Assembly: GCF_003058225.1 (NCBI RefSeq)
Contig: NZ_QBUG01000002.1
Coordinates: 434,001 to 498,000 of the forward strand
Reading direction: 5' to 3'
Source of the DNA: Promicromonospora sp. AC04
Lineage (GTDB): Bacteria > Actinomycetota > Actinomycetes > Actinomycetales > Cellulomonadaceae
Length of the DNA: 64,000 bases
Position 1 is the first letter of the stretch. Every line of letters begins with the position of its first letter. The notes beneath the pieces were generated by a model. It was not told the DNA's origin. It saw nothing but the letters and a program-made list of their open reading frames with translations, and did no database searches. Position numbers and translations under genes: made by a program. This document shows positions 19,744-27,616 of this stretch, piece after piece.

Positions 19744-20802
19744 TCATCGTCGGCTGCTTATCCGGTTCCAGGCCGCGTTACGTCCGGTACCGTCGACCTC
19801 GACGAAGCCGTCCGCACGCAGCGCCTCCAGTGCGTTCCTGATCGTCGCATCGCTGACCCCCGGAAGCGAGGCCCGGATGTCAGCCATCCTGAACGACGCC
19901 GGGGCGTGGTCCAGGACGTACAGCTGGACGCGTTCTTTTTTGCTCCCAGCCGCTCGGGCTACTTCCGTCGCACGCTGGAATTCGTCGTAGGCGCCGCGCA
20001 CCACGCGCACGAAGTATCGGAGCCAGTGCCACGGCTCATGGTTACCGTCGTGCCACCCCGCGGTTGAACCCTGAAGTGCGTCGTAGTACTCGTCCGCAGA
20101 TGCCGCGATCGACGACTCCAGCGACACGTACCGCGTCACCTCGTATCCGCTGTCCTCCAACAACGCGTTCGTCAGGGCACGCGTGATCCGCCCGTTGCCG
20201 TCAAGGAAGGGGTGGATGGTCAACAGGTCCAGCACGAAGAGCCCCACGAGAAGGACGGGGTGGTGCCGATCTTCCCGCATCGCCGCGGAGTACCTCCATA
20301 CGAGCTCCTCCACGAACTGCGGTGTCTTCGCCGCCGAGACCGGGGTGAACCTCTTCACCTGTGTTCCGTCCGGAAGCCTGTCGACCACGACGTTCTCCGA
20401 GGTCTTGAAACCGCCGCCTGGTACATCCGTGAAGGAGAAGAGGAGCCGATGCAGGTGCAGGACAAGGCCCATATTCAGCGGCCGCCAGTCCTCCTGGTAG
20501 AGATAGTCCAGCGCCGCCCGGTACCCGGCCAGCTCCTTCTCGCTCCGGTCCCGGAGGGTCACCGGCTCCCCGCTCAGGATCACATCTGCGCGTTCGCGGC
20601 TCTCGACCACGATCCCCTCGATCGCAGAAGACGCTTCGATGCTTGCCACCCGGGCACGCTGCGCGAGGCTCGTCAGCAGAGCGGGGAGCTTGTCGCGATA
20701 CAACGCCTCACTGCCACGACCGGTGTCGATGATTCTCAGATCACTGACGACGTCGAAGGGCACGCGCCCGATAAGCGCATCAAGATCCACGAACGAACGC
20801 AT
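19744..20802 (-). CDS. Fic-family protein (predicted AMPylator) with a C-terminal winged helix
   Basis: The 352-residue protein has a Fic core motif HPFLDGNGRITR (His197 to Arg208), with the catalytic His and the anion-binding Gly-Asn-Gly-Arg. An N-terminal inhibitory helix motif SSAIEG (Ser58-Gly63) matches [S/T]xxxE[G/N], so this is a self-inhibited class II Fic protein. The last 60 residues look like a winged helix (MADIRASLPGVSDATIRNALEALRADGFV). Fic enzymes usually transfer AMP to a protein hydroxyl; the target is unknown. GC content is visibly lower than in flanking genes. The ATG at 20802 has GGGAGG 4 bases upstream, and a long palindrome lies just before it, suggesting self-regulation. 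Confidence 0.9.
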   Translation of the reverse strand: MRSFVDLDALIGRVPFDVVSDLRIIDTGRGSEALYRDKLPALLTSLAQRARVASIEASSAIEGIVVESRERADVILSGEPVTLRDRSEKELAGYRAALDYLYQEDWRPLNMGLVLHLHRLLFSFTDVPGGGFKTSENVVVDRLPDGTQVKRFTPVSAAKTPQFVEELVWRYSAAMREDRHHPVLLVGLFVLDLLTIHPFLDGNGRITRALTNALLEDSGYEVTRYVSLESSIAASADEYYDALQGSTAGWHDGNHEPWHWLRYFVRVVRGAYDEFQRATEVARAAGSKKERVQLYVLDHAPASFRMADIRASLPGVSDATIRNALEALRADGFVEVDGTGRNAAWNRISSRR

Positions 20803-20821
20803 ACAACCTCCCATTGAACCT

Positions 20822-20862
20822 GCTAAACGCACTAATCCAAGGCTCAGATTAGTACGTTTAGC
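20822..20862. promoter_or_regulatory. Inverted repeat in the Fic promoter region
   Basis: Arms of 16 bases (20822-20837 and 20847-20862, one mismatch) flank a 9-base spacer, 20 bases upstream of the Fic start. On the minus strand TAATCT inside one arm could be a -10. It looks like an operator, perhaps for the Fic winged helix; that partner is inferred. Confidence 0.6.
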
Positions 20863-20892
20863 GGGTTCGGGTAGGTAGTTCCGCCGTCGGTG

Positions 20893-21444
20893 TCAGGCGG
20901 CGTCCCCCGCCTCGTCGTCAGGGGCGTCCACGGGGGCGTCCACGGGAGCGTCCGCCGCGGTGCCCGCGGCCTCGGCCAGCTCGAGGCGCATCGTGTACGC
21001 GTCCTTGTTCTCCGGCTGGTAGTACCGCTTGCGGACGCCCAGGACCTGGAACCCGAAGTCCCGGTACATCTCGATGGCGGGCATGTTGTCGACCCGCACC
21101 TCCAGCAGCACCGCCTCGGCCTTGAGCTTGCGCGACCGCTCGATGAGCGCGGTCAGGAGCTGCCGCCCCACGCCGTGCCGCTGGACCGCCGGGTCGACGC
21201 CGATGGTCATGATCTGCGTGACGTCACCGTCGAACCACAGTCCGCCGTAGCCGACGACGGGCTGGTCACCCGCGCGGTCTAGGCGCTCCGGCTCCGCCAC
21301 GATGTACCAGCGGCCCAGCGCGCCGAGCTCGTCGGCGAGCATCCCGTAGGACCAGGCGCCCCGGCCGAAGAGCTGACGCTCCAGCTCCAGCACGCGGTCG
21401 AAGTCGGCATTGCGCAGCGGCCGGAGCCGTACCTCGGTGATCAT
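20893..21444 (-). CDS. rimI: Ribosomal protein S18-alanine N-acetyltransferase RimI
   Basis: The 183-residue GNAT protein acetylates the N-terminal alanine of S18 in E. coli. The acetyl-CoA binding segment is IGVDPAVQRHGVGRQLLTALI, followed by LEVRVDNMPAIEMYRDFGFQVLGVRKRYY, a close match to RimI (E-V-R-x-x-N). The C-terminal 25 residues form an Ala/Asp-rich tail beyond the usual length of about 150. It overlaps tsaB by four bases (ATGA), the classic tsaE-tsaB-rimI arrangement. Confidence 0.92.
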   Translation of the reverse strand: MITEVRLRPLRNADFDRVLELERQLFGRGAWSYGMLADELGALGRWYIVAEPERLDRAGDQPVVGYGGLWFDGDVTQIMTIGVDPAVQRHGVGRQLLTALIERSRKLKAEAVLLEVRVDNMPAIEMYRDFGFQVLGVRKRYYQPENKDAYTMRLELAEAAGTAADAPVDAPVDAPDDEAGDAA

Positions 21445-22211
21445 GCGACGCCTCCAGTGGCAGCAGCAGTGGTCGAGCCGGTCCCGGTGGTCGAGCCGGT
21501 CGGGGCCCGCGTCGGTTCGTGCACGTCCGGACGCCGCAGGTACAGGGGCTCGGTGGGCTGCTCCTCGCCGGCGGCGCGGCGTACGAGCGCCAGCCGGGCC
21601 AGGACCGTCGCATCGGGGACCAGGGGGGCGTCGTCGGCCACGGGAAGGAATTCCGGGTAGAGCATCGCGCCCTCGCCGATCACCACGGGTGGCTGCCCCT
21701 CTCCCGCGTCGGTCGGGGAGAGCTGAGCCTGGGCGACGAAGCCGGCCCGGTCGACGTCGGGCCCCGCGATCCGCTCCACGACCGGGAAGCCGTGCGGGCC
21801 CTCGTGCGCGACCACGCGGTAGCGCGCCCAGTAGACCTCCTTGCGGCGGGCGTCGGAGGTGGCGAGGATCTCGGTGCCGGGCCGAAGCCCGAGGTCGCTG
21901 ACGGCCTGCACGGCCAGCGCGTCGAGGCTGGGCACGCCCAGCACGGGGACACCGAGCGTGAGCGCGAGCGTCCGGGCCGTCACCAGCCCGACGCGCAGCC
22001 CCGTGAACGGGGCGGGGCCAGTTCCGGCGACGACGGCAGTCAGGTCGGTCCGCTCGATCCCCGCTTCGTCGAGGACCTCGGTGATCAGGGGCGCGAGCGA
22101 CTCGGCGTGCCGGCGACGCTCGTCCGAGGTGCGGGACGCGAGGCGCGCGCCGTCCTCGTCGACGAGCGAGACGGCGACGGCTGCTGAGGTATCGAGAGCG
22201 AGAACGGCCAC
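21441..22211 (-). CDS. tsaB: tRNA threonylcarbamoyladenosine biosynthesis protein TsaB
   Basis: TsaB is the non-catalytic ASKHA-fold partner of TsaD in forming t6A37 in tRNA. The 256-residue protein has VLALDTSAAVAVSLVDED at the start, RRHAESLAPLI near residue 35, and GTGPAPFTGLRVGLVTARTLA near residue 67. The C-terminal tail is rich in Thr/Gly. The GTG start has TAGGCT at 6 bases, suggesting a separate leaderless transcript start within the cluster, 53 bases downstream of tsaE. Confidence 0.95.
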   Translation of the reverse strand: MAVLALDTSAAVAVSLVDEDGARLASRTSDERRRHAESLAPLITEVLDEAGIERTDLTAVVAGTGPAPFTGLRVGLVTARTLALTLGVPVLGVPSLDALAVQAVSDLGLRPGTEILATSDARRKEVYWARYRVVAHEGPHGFPVVERIAGPDVDRAGFVAQAQLSPTDAGEGQPPVVIGEGAMLYPEFLPVADDAPLVPDATVLARLALVRRAAGEEQPTEPLYLRRPDVHEPTRAPTGSTTGTGSTTAAATGGVA

Positions 22212-22217
22212 GTGACC

Positions 22218-22223
22218 AGCCTA
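22218..22223 (-). promoter_or_regulatory. Candidate -10 (TAGGCT), leaderless start of tsaB
   Basis: TAGGCT ends 6 bases before the GTG at 22211, in the 53-base tsaE-tsaB gap. Confidence 0.5.
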
Positions 22224-22264
22224 TTACGGCGGTCCACGCAGGTTCCTCGTCGCGACGACGAACC

Positions 22265-22837
22265 TCAGCCCAGCAGTCCCCCGAGGTCCACCCCGGCCCA
22301 CCGCTGCCCGACGGCGCGGATCGTCACCCTGCGCGTCCCCGCCTCGGGGTCCTCCTCAGCGGTGACGCCGGGGTCGAACGACGGCGCACCGCGCGGGCGC
22401 TCCAGGTCGATCTCCAGCCGGTCGTCGGCGAGCGTCTCGGCGAGGCCGCGCCCCCACTCGACGACGGTCACGGAGTCCTCGAGCGACGAGTCCAGGTCGA
22501 GCGCGTCCAGCTCGCCCAGCCCGCCGAGCCGGTAGGCGTCGACGTGCACCAGCCCGGGTCCGCGCGTGCCGTCCGGGCGCGGCAGAGCCGGGTGCTCGCG
22601 CGCCACGATGAAGGTGGGCGATGCCACCTGGCCGCGCACGTTCAGCGCCGCTCCGATGCCCTGGGTCAGGGTCGTCTTGCCCGCGCCGAGGTCGCCGGTG
22701 AGGATCACCAGGTCCCCGGCGTGCAGCACCCCGGCGAGGGCGGCGCCGAGGGCGCGTGTCGTGTCGGCGTCGGGCAGCTCCAGGATCACTGCCTCCGAAG
22801 TCGTGGTGTTACCCGGTCCGCTCGCTGCCCCGCTCAC
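22265..22837 (-). CDS. tsaE: tRNA threonylcarbamoyladenosine biosynthesis ATPase TsaE
   Basis: TsaE is the small ATPase that drives turnover of the TsaBD complex. The 190-residue protein has a Walker A motif GDLGAGKTT (about residues 48-56), SPTFIVAREH (switch-like region) and VHVDAYRLGGLGELDALDLD, then VTVVEWGRGLAE. The GTG at 22837 overlaps the alr stop (GTGA) and has GGGAG upstream, so this start is preferred over longer in-frame readings that run into alr. It is coupled to alr. Confidence 0.95.
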   Translation of the reverse strand: MSGAASGPGNTTTSEAVILELPDADTTRALGAALAGVLHAGDLVILTGDLGAGKTTLTQGIGAALNVRGQVASPTFIVAREHPALPRPDGTRGPGLVHVDAYRLGGLGELDALDLDSSLEDSVTVVEWGRGLAETLADDRLEIDLERPRGAPSFDPGVTAEEDPEAGTRRVTIRAVGQRWAGVDLGGLLG

Positions 22838-24069
22838 GCGGTCTCCCTTCCTGCCGTGCCCGCGTACACGCGGGGCACGCGAGCCCCGAGGCGCGTCACG
22901 ATCTCGTAGCTGATGGTGCCGGCGGCCTGGGCCCAGTCCTCGGCATTGGGTGCGCCGGCGCGCGTCAGCCCGTCCGAAGCCCCGAAGAGGGTCACGACGT
23001 CGCCGGCCTGCTCGGACGCGTACGGGCCGAGGTCGAGCATTATCTGGTCCATGCACACTCGGCCCGCGACGCGCACCACGCGGGTGGTGCCGTGACCGGC
23101 GTCGGGTGCGGGGACGTCGTCCACGCTGCCGCCCACCAGCACGGGTCCGCCCGGGCCGAGCGAGCCGCCGGAGGCGTGCCGCGGGATCCCGTCCGCGTAC
23201 CCGAGGGGGATGACGCCGAGCACCGTGTCCTGCTCCGTCGTGTAGAAGTGGCCGTAGGAGACGCCGTGCCCGGCGGGCACCCGTTTCACGGTGGCGAGCC
23301 GCGCCTCCAGCGTCATCGCCGGCCGCAGCCCGAAGTCGCCCGGCACACCAAGGTGCGGAACCGGCGACAGCCCGAAGACGGCGATTCCCGGGCGCACCAG
23401 GTCGTAGTGCACCGACGGGTTGGTCAGGGTCGCCGCGGAGTTGGCGATGTGCCGCACCTCGAGGTCGATCCCGGCGGCCTCGACGGTCCGGATGGCGTCG
23501 TCGAAGACGTGGGTCTGCATCTTCACCGACGGGTCGTCGGGCTCGTCCGCGAGCGCGAAGTGCGACATGAGGCCGACGATCGCGAGCGCGCCCTCGGCCT
23601 GCAGCGCCGCCGCCCGGTCGAGGACGGCGGGCAGGTCCTCGGGCATGATCCCGTTGCGGCCCAGCCCGGTGTCGACCTTGAGGTGCACCCGGGCGGCGCG
23701 GCCGGCCACGCGGGCGCCGTCGGCCACCTCGTCGAGGGCCCAGGCCGCGGCGACGGCGACGTCAATGTCGTCCCGGACCAGGTCGGCGAAGGGTGCCCCG
23801 GGCGCGTAGAGCCAGGTCAGGATGCGCGGGCCGGGCCCGACGGCGGCCCGGATCGCGAGCGCCTCCCGGCTCTGCGCCGCGCCCAGCCAGGTCGCGCCGC
23901 CCGCGAGCGCCGCCCGGGCCGCGGGCGCGAGCCCGTGGCCGTACGCGTCGGCCTTGACGACGGCCATGACCTGCGCGGTCGGTGCGATCGTCCGCAGGGC
24001 GCGCACGTTGTCGCGGATCGCGTCCAGATCCACGACGGCGCGGGCGGGGTAGTCGGGGGTGGTGCTCAT
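22834..24069 (-). CDS. alr: Alanine racemase
   Basis: Alr makes D-alanine for peptidoglycan using pyridoxal phosphate. The 411-residue protein carries the PLP lysine in AVVKADAYGHG (Lys39), the barrel with KVDTGLGRNGI, the PLP phosphate-contact region, and the catalytic tyrosine region GVSYGHFYTTEQ, then RVAGRVCMDQIMLD in the C-terminal beta domain. AAGAAT ends 7 bases before the ATG, a weak -10-like match. Clustering with tsaE is common in Actinobacteria. Confidence 0.97.
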   Translation of the reverse strand: MSTTPDYPARAVVDLDAIRDNVRALRTIAPTAQVMAVVKADAYGHGLAPAARAALAGGATWLGAAQSREALAIRAAVGPGPRILTWLYAPGAPFADLVRDDIDVAVAAAWALDEVADGARVAGRAARVHLKVDTGLGRNGIMPEDLPAVLDRAAALQAEGALAIVGLMSHFALADEPDDPSVKMQTHVFDDAIRTVEAAGIDLEVRHIANSAATLTNPSVHYDLVRPGIAVFGLSPVPHLGVPGDFGLRPAMTLEARLATVKRVPAGHGVSYGHFYTTEQDTVLGVIPLGYADGIPRHASGGSLGPGGPVLVGGSVDDVPAPDAGHGTTRVVRVAGRVCMDQIMLDLGPYASEQAGDVVTLFGASDGLTRAGAPNAEDWAQAAGTISYEIVTRLGARVPRVYAGTAGRETA

Positions 24070-24121
24070 CCCACCGATTCTTGCACCTGTGCGTTCCCGG
24101 CGGACGTGTCAGGCGCTCAGG

Positions 24122-25189
24122 TCACCCCGGTGATCGGTGCGTCCATTCACTGAGCGTGCGACGGGACTCGAAGCGGCGGGTGCGCCCGGACAGCGGGTCG
24201 GTGAGCTCGAGCGAGCGGGACAGGAGCTGCAGGGGGCGGTCGAAGTCGTCCGGGTCGGTGTCGCGGAGGTCCGGCCAGAACGGGTCGTGCAGGATCGGCA
24301 GCCCGAGCGACGCCATGTGCAGCCGCAGCTGGTGGGTCTTGCCGGTGTGCGGTTCCAGGCGGTAGAGGCCGAGCCCGCGGGCCTCGTCAGTGGCGGTGAG
24401 GATGATGAGCGACTCCGCGTTCGGCTCCCCGGGGACCTCCTCGGCGCGGGTGACGCCGCGCCGCTTCACTATGCGGCTACGGAGGGTGACGGGCTCGCCC
24501 AGGGCGACCCGGGCGCCGTCGGGCCGCGTGCCGCCCGACGGCAGCGTGTCGCCCGACGGCGGAAGGCTCCCCGACGGCAGGACGGCGCCAGACGACGGGA
24601 GGGGCGCCACCGCCTCGTAGACCTTGCGCACCTTCCGGCGGGCGAACGCCTCCTGGTACGCGCCGCGCACCTCCGGCCGTACGGTGAAGACCAGCACGCC
24701 CGCCGTCCCGCGGTCGAGCCGGTGGGCCGGGGAGAGCTCGGGCAGGTCGAGGGCGACCCGGAGGCGGACCAGGGCGGTCTCGCGCACCCATCGACCGCGC
24801 GGCATCGTCGCGAGGAAGTGCGGTTTGTCCACGACCAGCAGGTTCTCGTCGCGGTGGAGCACCTCGGGCTCGAACGGGATCCTGTCCTCGTGCGCGGGCG
24901 GGTCGCGGTACAGGTAGAGGAAGCCGCGTGGTTCGTACGGCGTCGTCGGAGTGAGGGGCTCGCCGTGGCCGGTGACGATCTCGCCGAGGGCGAGCTTCTC
25001 GAGCAGGCGGTCCGCGTCGCCGCGGAACCGGTCCAGGAGGTAGTCGAGCGCGAACGGGAACCGCACGACGACCTCCGGGTCGTGCGGCAGCACGAGCCGC
25101 GTGGGGTTTAGCCCGTCCCGCACGGGCAGCGGCGGTCGGTGCTTGGCGGGGCCGGGGGTGCGCCGGGCGCCCGGCGCAGGGTGGGTCAC
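24122..25189 (-). CDS. RluA-family pseudouridine synthase
   Basis: The 355-residue protein isomerises uridine to pseudouridine in RNA. The catalytic aspartate is in AHRLDRGTAGVLVF, and the RluA-type HTGKTHQLRLHMASLGLPILHDPFW segment follows in the C-terminal half. The N-terminal 80 residues (LNPTRLVLPHDPEVVVRFPFALDYLL) may be a substrate-recognition region. Residues about 190-215 contain a repetitive SG/LPSG stretch (three similar units), an odd low-complexity insert. The GTG start has TAGGTT at 6 bases. The target RNA site cannot be read from sequence. Confidence 0.9.
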   Translation of the reverse strand: MTHPAPGARRTPGPAKHRPPLPVRDGLNPTRLVLPHDPEVVVRFPFALDYLLDRFRGDADRLLEKLALGEIVTGHGEPLTPTTPYEPRGFLYLYRDPPAHEDRIPFEPEVLHRDENLLVVDKPHFLATMPRGRWVRETALVRLRVALDLPELSPAHRLDRGTAGVLVFTVRPEVRGAYQEAFARRKVRKVYEAVAPLPSSGAVLPSGSLPPSGDTLPSGGTRPDGARVALGEPVTLRSRIVKRRGVTRAEEVPGEPNAESLIILTATDEARGLGLYRLEPHTGKTHQLRLHMASLGLPILHDPFWPDLRDTDPDDFDRPLQLLSRSLELTDPLSGRTRRFESRRTLSEWTHRSPG

Positions 25190-25195
25190 CCCGTC

Positions 25196-25201
25196 AACCT
25201 A
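25196..25201 (-). promoter_or_regulatory. Candidate -10 (TAGGTT), leaderless start of the pseudouridine synthase
   Basis: TAGGTT ends 6 bases before the GTG at 25189. Confidence 0.5.
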
Positions 25202-25268
25202 ACCCGGCTGGTCCTTAGTCTTCCACGAAGGGTTCCGTTGACCCGCACAACGGGTGGAGGATGGCCCG

Positions 25269-25751
25269 GTGACCCTCTACGACATTCCCTTCCACACGAT
25301 GGACGGCACGGAGATCTCGCTCGCCGACCACAAGGACGACGTAGTGCTCGTGGTGAACGTGGCCTCGCGGTGCGGCCTCGCACCGCAGTACGAGACCCTC
25401 GAGAAGCTGCAGAAGAAGTACCAGGACCGGGGCTTCACCGTGCTGGGCTTTCCCAGCAACCAGTTCCTGCAGGAGCTGAGCTCGAACGAGAAGATCGCCG
25501 AGTTCTGCTCCATGACCTACGGCGTCACGTTCCCCGTGCTCGACAAGATCAAGCTGAACGGCCGCCAGGCGCACCCGCTCTACGTCGAGCTCAAGAAGAC
25601 GGAGGACGCCACGGGTCACTCGGGCAAGATCCGCTGGAACTTCGAGAAGTTCCTGGTCCTGCCCGGTGGCGACGTGCGGCGGTACGCACCGAAGACCCTG
25701 CCGGACGATCCGGCGATCATCGACGAGATCGAAGCGCACCTGCCGCGCTGA
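25269..25751 (+). CDS. Glutathione peroxidase-family thiol peroxidase
   Basis: The 160-residue protein reduces peroxides. The catalytic residues are visible: Cys in VASRCGLAPQY, Gln in GFPSNQF and Trp in IRWNFEKFLV. The peroxidatic residue is Cys, not selenocysteine. Bacterial members mostly use thioredoxin rather than glutathione, and since Actinobacteria lack glutathione that is likely here. The GTG at 25269 sits 8 bases after GGAGG; a GTG at 25254 would add five residues and lacks that spacing. Confidence 0.92.
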   Translation: MTLYDIPFHTMDGTEISLADHKDDVVLVVNVASRCGLAPQYETLEKLQKKYQDRGFTVLGFPSNQFLQELSSNEKIAEFCSMTYGVTFPVLDKIKLNGRQAHPLYVELKKTEDATGHSGKIRWNFEKFLVLPGGDVRRYAPKTLPDDPAIIDEIEAHLPR

Positions 25752-25825
25752 GGTCCAGGCCGCCGCGCGGGCGGCGACCGGCTGCCTCAGGCTCAGCCTC
25801 CGCTCGTATCGGTCGGGCCTGCGGC

Positions 25826-26131
25826 TCAGCCGTCGCCGCCCGCCGCGAGCGTGAGCCGCATCGCTACGGGCACCACGTCCGAGGCGTCCCCGAGCCAGCC
25901 TTTCCAGATCCTGGTCAGGCCCAGCTCCCTGCCCGGGTCCGGATCCTCGGCAATGAGCTTGTGCTTGCTCACGAGCGGCAAGGCCGTGAGCTCGCTGACC
26001 GTCAGAATGTCGATGACCAGCACGTCCACCCGATCCAGGCCGAACGCGAGCCAGTCCTGACTCACTCGCAGCGAAAGCGTGTCGAGCGCCGAGAGGCGGG
26101 ACATCACCGCACTGAATGCTGTATCTGTCAT
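25826..26131 (-). CDS. Unknown small protein
   Basis: A 101-residue reading frame begins MTDTAFSAVMSRL and ends LTLAAGGDG. It is soluble and mildly amphipathic, with no motif I recognise. The segment LVSKHKLIAEDPDPGRELGLTRIW is charged and does not look like a shadow frame. Base composition is slightly less GC-rich than in its neighbours. Only AAGGGTGC lies near the ATG, a weak ribosome site. It is divergent from the acetyltransferase and convergent with the peroxidase. Confidence 0.5.
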   Translation of the reverse strand: MTDTAFSAVMSRLSALDTLSLRVSQDWLAFGLDRVDVLVIDILTVSELTALPLVSKHKLIAEDPDPGRELGLTRIWKGWLGDASDVVPVAMRLTLAAGGDG

Positions 26132-26260
26132 GCACCCTTGACGCGCGAGCCGCACCGAGGTCACAGCACTTCGCGAAAATGTTGCACACCAATTTTCGCC
26201 CGGCCCAAGACGGCCACAGACGGACATCGCAACAGTGGTGCCATGGCACAGGCTGGGCCG

Positions 26261-26266
26261 TACGCT
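26261..26266 (+). promoter_or_regulatory. Candidate -10 (TACGCT), leaderless start of the acetyltransferase
   Basis: TACGCT ends 6 bases before the ATG at 26273. Confidence 0.5.
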
Positions 26267-26272
26267 GAGGCA

Positions 26273-26749
26273 ATGGATCAGAACCGATTCCGGCAGGCCA
26301 CGCCCGAGGACGCGCAGGCGCTCCTCGACGTGGAGCGCGCCGCCGGGATCGCGGCGCTGGGCCACATCTTCCCGCCGGGCATGTACCCGTTCCCGTCCGA
26401 CGAGGTCCTGGCCAAGTGGCAGACGGCGCTCACCGAGCCCGGCGTCCGCGTCCTCGTGCTGGACGACGACGGCGCCGACCACTCCCGCCTGGCCTGCTTC
26501 GTCGCCCACGACGAGCGGCTGCTGCGGCACCTGGCAGTGCACCCGTCGCGCTGGGGCGCCGGCCTCGCGCGGGCGGCGATGGACATGGCGGTCGCCGAGA
26601 TGAGCGACCCCCGCCTGTGGTGCCTCGCCGACAACGACCAGGCCATCGGCTTCTACGAGCACCTCGGCTGGCGCCGCACGGGCCGCACCAAGGCGGCGGA
26701 CTACGCGCCGTTCCCGGACGAGGTCGAGATGGTCCTCCCCCGGGACTGA
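26273..26749 (+). CDS. GNAT-family N-acetyltransferase
   Basis: The 158-residue protein follows the GNAT fold: FRQATPEDAQALLDVERAAG at the start, a strand plus turn in LRHLAVHPSRWGAGLARAAMDMAV (acetyl-CoA pyrophosphate binding), and LADNDQAIGFYEHLGWRRTGRT at the end. The acceptor is unknown. The gene is alone on its transcript, judging by a -10-like hexamer 6 bases upstream and a 90-base gap to the next gene, which has its own. Confidence 0.88.
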   Translation: MDQNRFRQATPEDAQALLDVERAAGIAALGHIFPPGMYPFPSDEVLAKWQTALTEPGVRVLVLDDDGADHSRLACFVAHDERLLRHLAVHPSRWGAGLARAAMDMAVAEMSDPRLWCLADNDQAIGFYEHLGWRRTGRTKAADYAPFPDEVEMVLPRD

Positions 26750-26826
26750 CCCGGGCCGACCACGGCTCCACCAGCCCCGCCCGGCGGTCGGGGGATATCC
26801 GCTGGTGAGCGGGGGATTTCCGAGGT

Positions 26827-26832
26827 TAGTTT
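26827..26832 (+). promoter_or_regulatory. Candidate -10 (TAGTTT), leaderless start of the methyltransferase
   Basis: TAGTTT ends 7 bases before the ATG at 26840. Confidence 0.5.
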
Positions 26833-26839
26833 CGGCGGC

Positions 26840-27601
26840 ATGACGTTCGACGACGAGATCGCCGAGGGGCTGGCCGTCCCCACGGACGGCTGGGACTTCT
26901 CCTGGTTCGCGGGCCGCGCCACCGAGGAGCGCCCCGGCTGGGGCTACGTGCGGCTGTGCGGTGAGCGCCTGGGCCGGGTCGACGCGGTCCTCGACGTCGA
27001 CACGGGCGGCGGCGAGGTCTTCGCGGAGGCCCTGGGCCTGGCGGCGCACGTGCCCGGCGTCGTGCGAGCCACCGAGGCCTGGGTGCCGAACCACGAGCTC
27101 GCCTCCACCGCGCTGGCGCCGTTCGACGGCGTCGTGACCCTGGTCGACGACGGCGCCGCCTCGCTCCCCTTCGACGACGGCGCGTTCGGCCTCGTCGTGA
27201 GCCGCCACCCCGTCTCGTTCCCCTACGCCGAGGCCGCACGGCTGCTCGCGCCCGGCGGCACGCTGCTGGTCCAGGAGGTCGGCGCGGGCTCCAACCGTGC
27301 GCTGTACGAGTTCCTGATGGGGCCGCAGGAGGACCAGGACGCCCGGTACCTGGACCGGCTCCGCACCCGGGTGGCCGACGCCGGCCTCGACCTCGTGCGG
27401 CTCGATGACGCGCTGACGCGGGTGGAGTTCTTCGACCTGGCCGCGGTGGTGCACTTCCTGCGCAAGGTCCTGTGGACCGTTCCCGGCTTCTCCGTCGACA
27501 AGTACAAGGACCGCCTGCGCGCCCTGTACGACCACATCGCGGAGCGCGGCTCGTTCGTCTGCCACAGCCGCCGCACGCTGGTGGAGGCGCGCAGGCCCTG
27601 A
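26840..27601 (+). CDS. SAM-dependent methyltransferase
   Basis: The 253-residue protein is a class I methyltransferase. The SAM motif is AVLDVDTGGGEVFAEAL (about residues 52-68), followed by ATEAWVPNHELA, then ASLPFDDGAFGLVVSRH (the acidic strand-4 motif) and APGGTLLVQEVG. The pattern resembles proteins related to 23S rRNA G748 methyltransferases, but the substrate is not clear. It ends 15 bases before the end of the convergent oxidase-like gene, with no clear terminator. Confidence 0.82.
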   Translation: MTFDDEIAEGLAVPTDGWDFSWFAGRATEERPGWGYVRLCGERLGRVDAVLDVDTGGGEVFAEALGLAAHVPGVVRATEAWVPNHELASTALAPFDGVVTLVDDGAASLPFDDGAFGLVVSRHPVSFPYAEAARLLAPGGTLLVQEVGAGSNRALYEFLMGPQEDQDARYLDRLRTRVADAGLDLVRLDDALTRVEFFDLAAVVHFLRKVLWTVPGFSVDKYKDRLRALYDHIAERGSFVCHSRRTLVEARRP

Positions 27602-27616
27602 GCGGGGCGAAGCTCC

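Noticed and set aside
26827-26840. TAGTTT and the other start-proximal hexamers read as chance matches
   Set aside because: Single cases could be chance, but 16 genes share the same 6-7 base spacing, so I kept them as a class while giving each only moderate confidence.
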